Origin: SCUS01 sp966211675
Lineage (GTDB): Bacteria; Myxococcota_A; Polyangia; Polyangiales; Ga0077539
NCBI GenBank assembly: GCA_966211675.1
Contig: CBIHPK010000080.1
Span: 1 to 34,795, forward strand
Length of the DNA: 34,795 bases
Direction: 5' to 3'
The translations under genes and the position numbers were made by a program. Below, in pieces: positions 32,226-34,795 of the stretch; within the stretch, counting starts at the first letter, position 1; each line of letters begins with the position of its first letter. The notes beneath the pieces were generated by a model that worked only from the letters and a program-made list of their open reading frames with translations, had not been told where the DNA came from and did not search any database.

Positions 32226-33785
32226 GTGAACTTCCTGCTGGTCCTCGCCCCGATCCTCACGCTCGCCGTCGGCGGCGTGGTCCTCATGATGCTCGACGCC
32301 TTCCAGAAGGAAGACGGCCAGCTCGCGATGCCCACGGCGCTGCTGCACTTCGTCGCCGCCGCCGCCGCGCTCGCCCTCTGGCAGCGCGGCATCCCCGCGG
32401 ACGGCGCCGCCCTCGTCGCCCCGTGGCTCACCATCGACCGCACCGGGCTCTTCCTCGCGGCGGTGATCTCCGTGGGCGGCGCGCTCGCCTCGCTCCTCGC
32501 CGGCGGCTACCTCGCCGAGCACAAGATGGATCGCGGCGAGTACTACCCCCTCCTCGCGTTCTCCTCCGCGGGCGCCATCATGCTGGCGCAGTCGGGCGAC
32601 ACGCTCACCCTCTTCCTGGGCCTGGAGACCATGTCCCTCGGCGTGTACGCGCTCACCGGCTTCCGCCGCAGCAGCGCTCGCTCCGCCGAGGCGGCGCTCA
32701 AGTACTTCCTGCTGGGCTCCTTCGCCGCGGCGCTGCTGCTCTTCGGCGTGGCGCTGCTCTACGCCGTCACCGGGCACACGGACTACACCGGCATCGCCCA
32801 GGGGCTGCACCCCGCGGCCGAGCTCCCCAACGACCTCGTGGCGCGCGCCGCCGAGGAGCAGCTCCGCCTCGTGCACACCCGCATCTCCATCTTCGGGATG
32901 GTGCTGATCCTCGTGGGCCTCGCCTTCAAGATCGGCGCGGTGCCCTTCCACATGTGGACCCCGGACGCCTACGAGGGCGCCCCGACCTCGACCACCGCGT
33001 ACATGAGCGTCGTGGTGAAGGCCGCGGCCTTCGGCGCCTTCATGCGCATCATGCTGGCGGTCTTCGGCGACGCGGGCAGCGCGAGCGGCACCGCCGGCTG
33101 GCCGGCCATCCTCGCCTGGATCGCCGTCCTCACCATGACCGTCGGCAACCTCATGGCCCTCACGCAGACGAGCGTGAAGCGCATGCTGGCGTACAGCTCC
33201 ATCGTGCACGCGGGCTACATCCTGCTCGGCCTGCTCACGGCCCCGAAGGAGGGCGTCGGCACGATGGCGCAGGCCTCGGTGCTCTTCTACCTGGCGGGCT
33301 ACGCGGTCACCAACGTGGGCGTCTTCGCGGCGCTCGCGCTCGCCGGCCGCCGCGGCGTCGAGGCGGTGAGCTACGACGACCTCGCGGGCTACGCGCGCCG
33401 CCACCCGGCCGCGGGCTTCGCGCTCGCGTTCTTCCTGCTGTCGCTCACGGGCATCCCCCCGACGGTGGGCTTCTTCGCGAAGTTCTACGTGGTGCGCGCC
33501 ACGCTCGACGCGGGCTACACCACGCTGGCCATCATCGCGGTGCTCAACAGCGCGGTGTCCGCCTACTACTACCTCGGCGTGCTGGTGAAGATGTACATGC
33601 GCGACCCCGCCCCGGGCGCCGCGCAGGCCGCCCCCAACAAGTCGTTCTACATCGTGTTCACCATCCTGGTGTCGGGCTTCCTGGTGCTGCAGATGGGCAT
33701 GAACCCGCAGCGCTGGCTCGGCCTCGCCACGGAGGCCGTGACGCCCGTCGCCGCGACCGCTCCCGCCGCTCCCGCCGCTCCCTGA
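32226..33785 (+). CDS. nuoN: NADH-quinone oxidoreductase subunit N
   Basis: A 519-aa antiporter-like membrane subunit. Landmarks are GLETMSLGVYALTGFRR (helix 5), LKYFLLGSFAAALLLFG, and LAFKIGAVPFHMWTPDAYEGAP with the conserved Lys and the WTPDxYEGAP signature of NuoN. KRMLAYSSIVHAGYILLG is also typical. GTG 32226 starts the gene 4 bases after the nuoM stop, with AGGGGAA about 9 bases upstream. The protein ends in a short Ala/Pro tail (APAAPAAP). It is the last gene of this nuo operon; no nuoG, H or I follows. Confidence 0.96.
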   Translation: MNFLLVLAPILTLAVGGVVLMMLDAFQKEDGQLAMPTALLHFVAAAAALALWQRGIPADGAALVAPWLTIDRTGLFLAAVISVGGALASLLAGGYLAEHKMDRGEYYPLLAFSSAGAIMLAQSGDTLTLFLGLETMSLGVYALTGFRRSSARSAEAALKYFLLGSFAAALLLFGVALLYAVTGHTDYTGIAQGLHPAAELPNDLVARAAEEQLRLVHTRISIFGMVLILVGLAFKIGAVPFHMWTPDAYEGAPTSTTAYMSVVVKAAAFGAFMRIMLAVFGDAGSASGTAGWPAILAWIAVLTMTVGNLMALTQTSVKRMLAYSSIVHAGYILLGLLTAPKEGVGTMAQASVLFYLAGYAVTNVGVFAALALAGRRGVEAVSYDDLAGYARRHPAAGFALAFFLLSLTGIPPTVGFFAKFYVVRATLDAGYTTLAIIAVLNSAVSAYYYLGVLVKMYMRDPAPGAAQAAPNKSFYIVFTILVSGFLVLQMGMNPQRWLGLATEAVTPVAATAPAAPAAP

Positions 33786-33908
33786 CCCGCCGCCTTCCCC
33801 ATCTCCTCGTAGCCCGAGCGCATCGAGCGCCGCCGGACCATTGATCCGCGTGGTCCCCTTCGAGGGACTTCCGGTCGATCGGGGCGGCCCTAGTGTCTTC
33901 CCTTGTTC

Positions 33909-33934
33909 GCTCCTCCGGCGGGGGTCGGAGGAGC
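33909..33934 (+). terminator. Hairpin downstream of nuoN, possible terminator or leader structure
   Basis: Perfect 8-bp arms GCTCCTCC (33909-33916) and GGAGGAGC (33927-33934) enclose a 10-base G-rich loop. It is followed by TGTTCATC rather than a T-run, so intrinsic termination is uncertain. It may instead belong to the 5' leader of the next gene, whose ATG is 41 bases away. Confidence 0.35.
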
Positions 33935-33974
33935 TGTTCATCAACGTCTCAAACGATGTTGTGGGGGTTCACTC

Positions 33975-34795
33975 ATGTCGACGCGTGTCATCTCGCTCGC
34001 TCTGTTCGCGCTCGTCTCGCTCTGTGCGTGCGCGCCGCTCCCGGAAGACGCCGAGTCCGCCGTGGAGGAGGCGCGCTCCGAGCTCGCGCCGAACGGGCGC
34101 AACATCGGGATCTTCAACGGCACCGCGAGGGCCCGAGGGGACCACGGCACGCCCGTCGGCGAGGCCCCCGTCGGCGCCTTCACGGGCAACGGGATCAGCT
34201 ATCACAACGGCCCCGTGATGCTCGGCGAGGTGCGCCTCTACTACATCTGGTACGGGGCCTGGTCGGGCAACACCGCGACGACGATCCTCACGGACTTCGG
34301 CAACGCCCTCGGCGGCTCCGCCTACTGGAACATCAACACCACGTACCGCAACCGCGCGGGGACCTTCATCTCCAACTCGCTGCGCCTCGCGGGCTCGACG
34401 ACGGACAGCTACTCCCGCGGGACGGCCCTCACCGACTCGAACATCCGCACGATCGTGAGCGACGCGATCACCAGCCGGCGCCTCCCCTCGGACGCCAACG
34501 GGATCTACCTCGTGCTCACCTCGCAGGACGTCACCGCGACCTCGGGCTTCTGCACGTCGTATTGCGGCTGGCACACGCACACCTCGATCGGCGGCGTGGA
34601 CATCAAGTACGGCTTCGTCGGCAACTCCGCCCGGTGCATCACCGCCTGCGCGGCGCAGAGCGCCGGTCCCAACGACAACGCGGGCGCCGACGGGATGGCG
34701 TCGATCATCGCCCACGAGGCCGAGGAGGCCGCCACGGACCCGGACCTCAACGCCTGGTACGACAGCCGCGGCTACGAGAACGCCGACAAGTGCGC
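33975..34795 (+). CDS. PHI-1/EXORDIUM-like lipoprotein, C-terminus beyond right edge
   Basis: At least 273 residues from ATG 33975, open to the window end. A signal peptide with the lipobox-like LCAC (Cys near 19) predicts a lipoprotein. The body matches the phosphate-induced protein 1 (PHI-1/EXORDIUM) domain best known from plant cell-wall proteins: YHNGPVMLGEVRLYYIWYGAW near the N-terminus of the domain, then ANGIYLVLTSQDV, a Cys-containing segment FCTSYCGWHTH, and ASIIAHEAEEAATDPDLNAWYD, the counterpart of the plant VIAHELAEMASNPLVNAWY. Plant members affect growth and cell expansion; the bacterial role is unknown. A G-rich Shine-Dalgarno-like run (GTGGGGG) lies about 7 bases upstream. It is separated from nuoN by 189 bp and a hairpin, so it is probably its own transcription unit. 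Confidence 0.88.
   Translation, partial: MSTRVISLALFALVSLCACAPLPEDAESAVEEARSELAPNGRNIGIFNGTARARGDHGTPVGEAPVGAFTGNGISYHNGPVMLGEVRLYYIWYGAWSGNTATTILTDFGNALGGSAYWNINTTYRNRAGTFISNSLRLAGSTTDSYSRGTALTDSNIRTIVSDAITSRRLPSDANGIYLVLTSQDVTATSGFCTSYCGWHTHTSIGGVDIKYGFVGNSARCITACAAQSAGPNDNAGADGMASIIAHEAEEAATDPDLNAWYDSRGYENADKC

Noticed and set aside
33853..33868. GTCCC/GGGAC hairpin after nuoN as a terminator
   Set aside because: The stem is only five pairs with a mismatched closing pair and no T-run follows.
34690..34750. HEAEE in the last gene as a zinc protease active site
   Set aside because: The block corresponds to the conserved HELAE segment of PHI-1/EXORDIUM proteins, for which I know of no established peptidase activity; kept only as a point to test.

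Overview
The window is very GC-rich, with almost every codon ending in G or C. It is dense in secreted lipoproteins: VCBS/FG-GAP, beta-propeller and Cys-rich 'NGCE' repeats on Asp/Val/Ala/Thr-rich stalks. It also carries a PAS-PAS hybrid histidine kinase, a RIO-type kinase, a PHI-1/EXORDIUM-like lipoprotein and a partial complex I operon. This suggests a myxobacterium (Myxococcota, perhaps a Sandaracinus/Polyangium-type lineage). That placement is inferred from gene style; there is no rRNA here to confirm it.

Layout. 1-911 (-): RIO-like kinase cut by the left edge. 978-3353 (+): outer-membrane-type protein, small acidic protein, DUF374 acyltransferase. 3366-6709 (-): a compact RiPP-like locus of LanC-like cyclase, 61-aa Cys-containing precursor, radical SAM/SPASM maturase and cupin. 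6965-10665 (+): 1-Cys peroxiredoxin, beta-barrel-like lipoprotein, VCBS/ASPIC lipoprotein. 10674-14005 (-): zinc-ribbon thioredoxin, small basic secreted protein, large two-part propeller protein. 14216-16117 (+): hybrid histidine kinase. 16114-18748 (-): propeller lipoprotein, di-heme cytochrome c and a protein of unknown function in one operon. 18909-24009 (+): propeller lipoprotein, Cys-rich lipoprotein, glutaredoxin-like lipoprotein, AlaX-type editing protein. 24020-24772 (-): proline/threonine-rich lipoprotein. 25114-33785 (+): nuoE-F-J-K-L-M-N. 33975-end (+): PHI-1/EXORDIUM-like lipoprotein cut by the right edge.

The strongest candidate for a new system is the locus at 3366-6709. The LanC homologue keeps every residue that defines the lanthionine cyclase active site, yet no LanB, LanM, LanKC or LanL dehydratase lies in the window. 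A canonical radical SAM/SPASM maturase and a translationally coupled cupin sit beside it instead. The precursor ends in IACYGCVPTGG. It has its own near-consensus sigma-54 promoter, a 5' UTR stem-loop and a GC-rich stem-loop just after its stop codon, an arrangement suited to high and separately controlled expression of the peptide. The chemistry is unknown; a Cys-based crosslink installed without conventional dehydration is one hypothesis.

The complex I operon encodes two NADH-module subunits (E, F) and the membrane arm J-K-L-M-N. It lacks G, H and I at the place they usually occupy, and A-D are not upstream. NuoL, NuoM and NuoN all carry extra C-terminal tails; that of NuoL is about 110 residues and looks like a folded PKD-like domain. 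Several operons use 4-base GTGA or ATGA stop/start overlaps, so coupled translation is common here.
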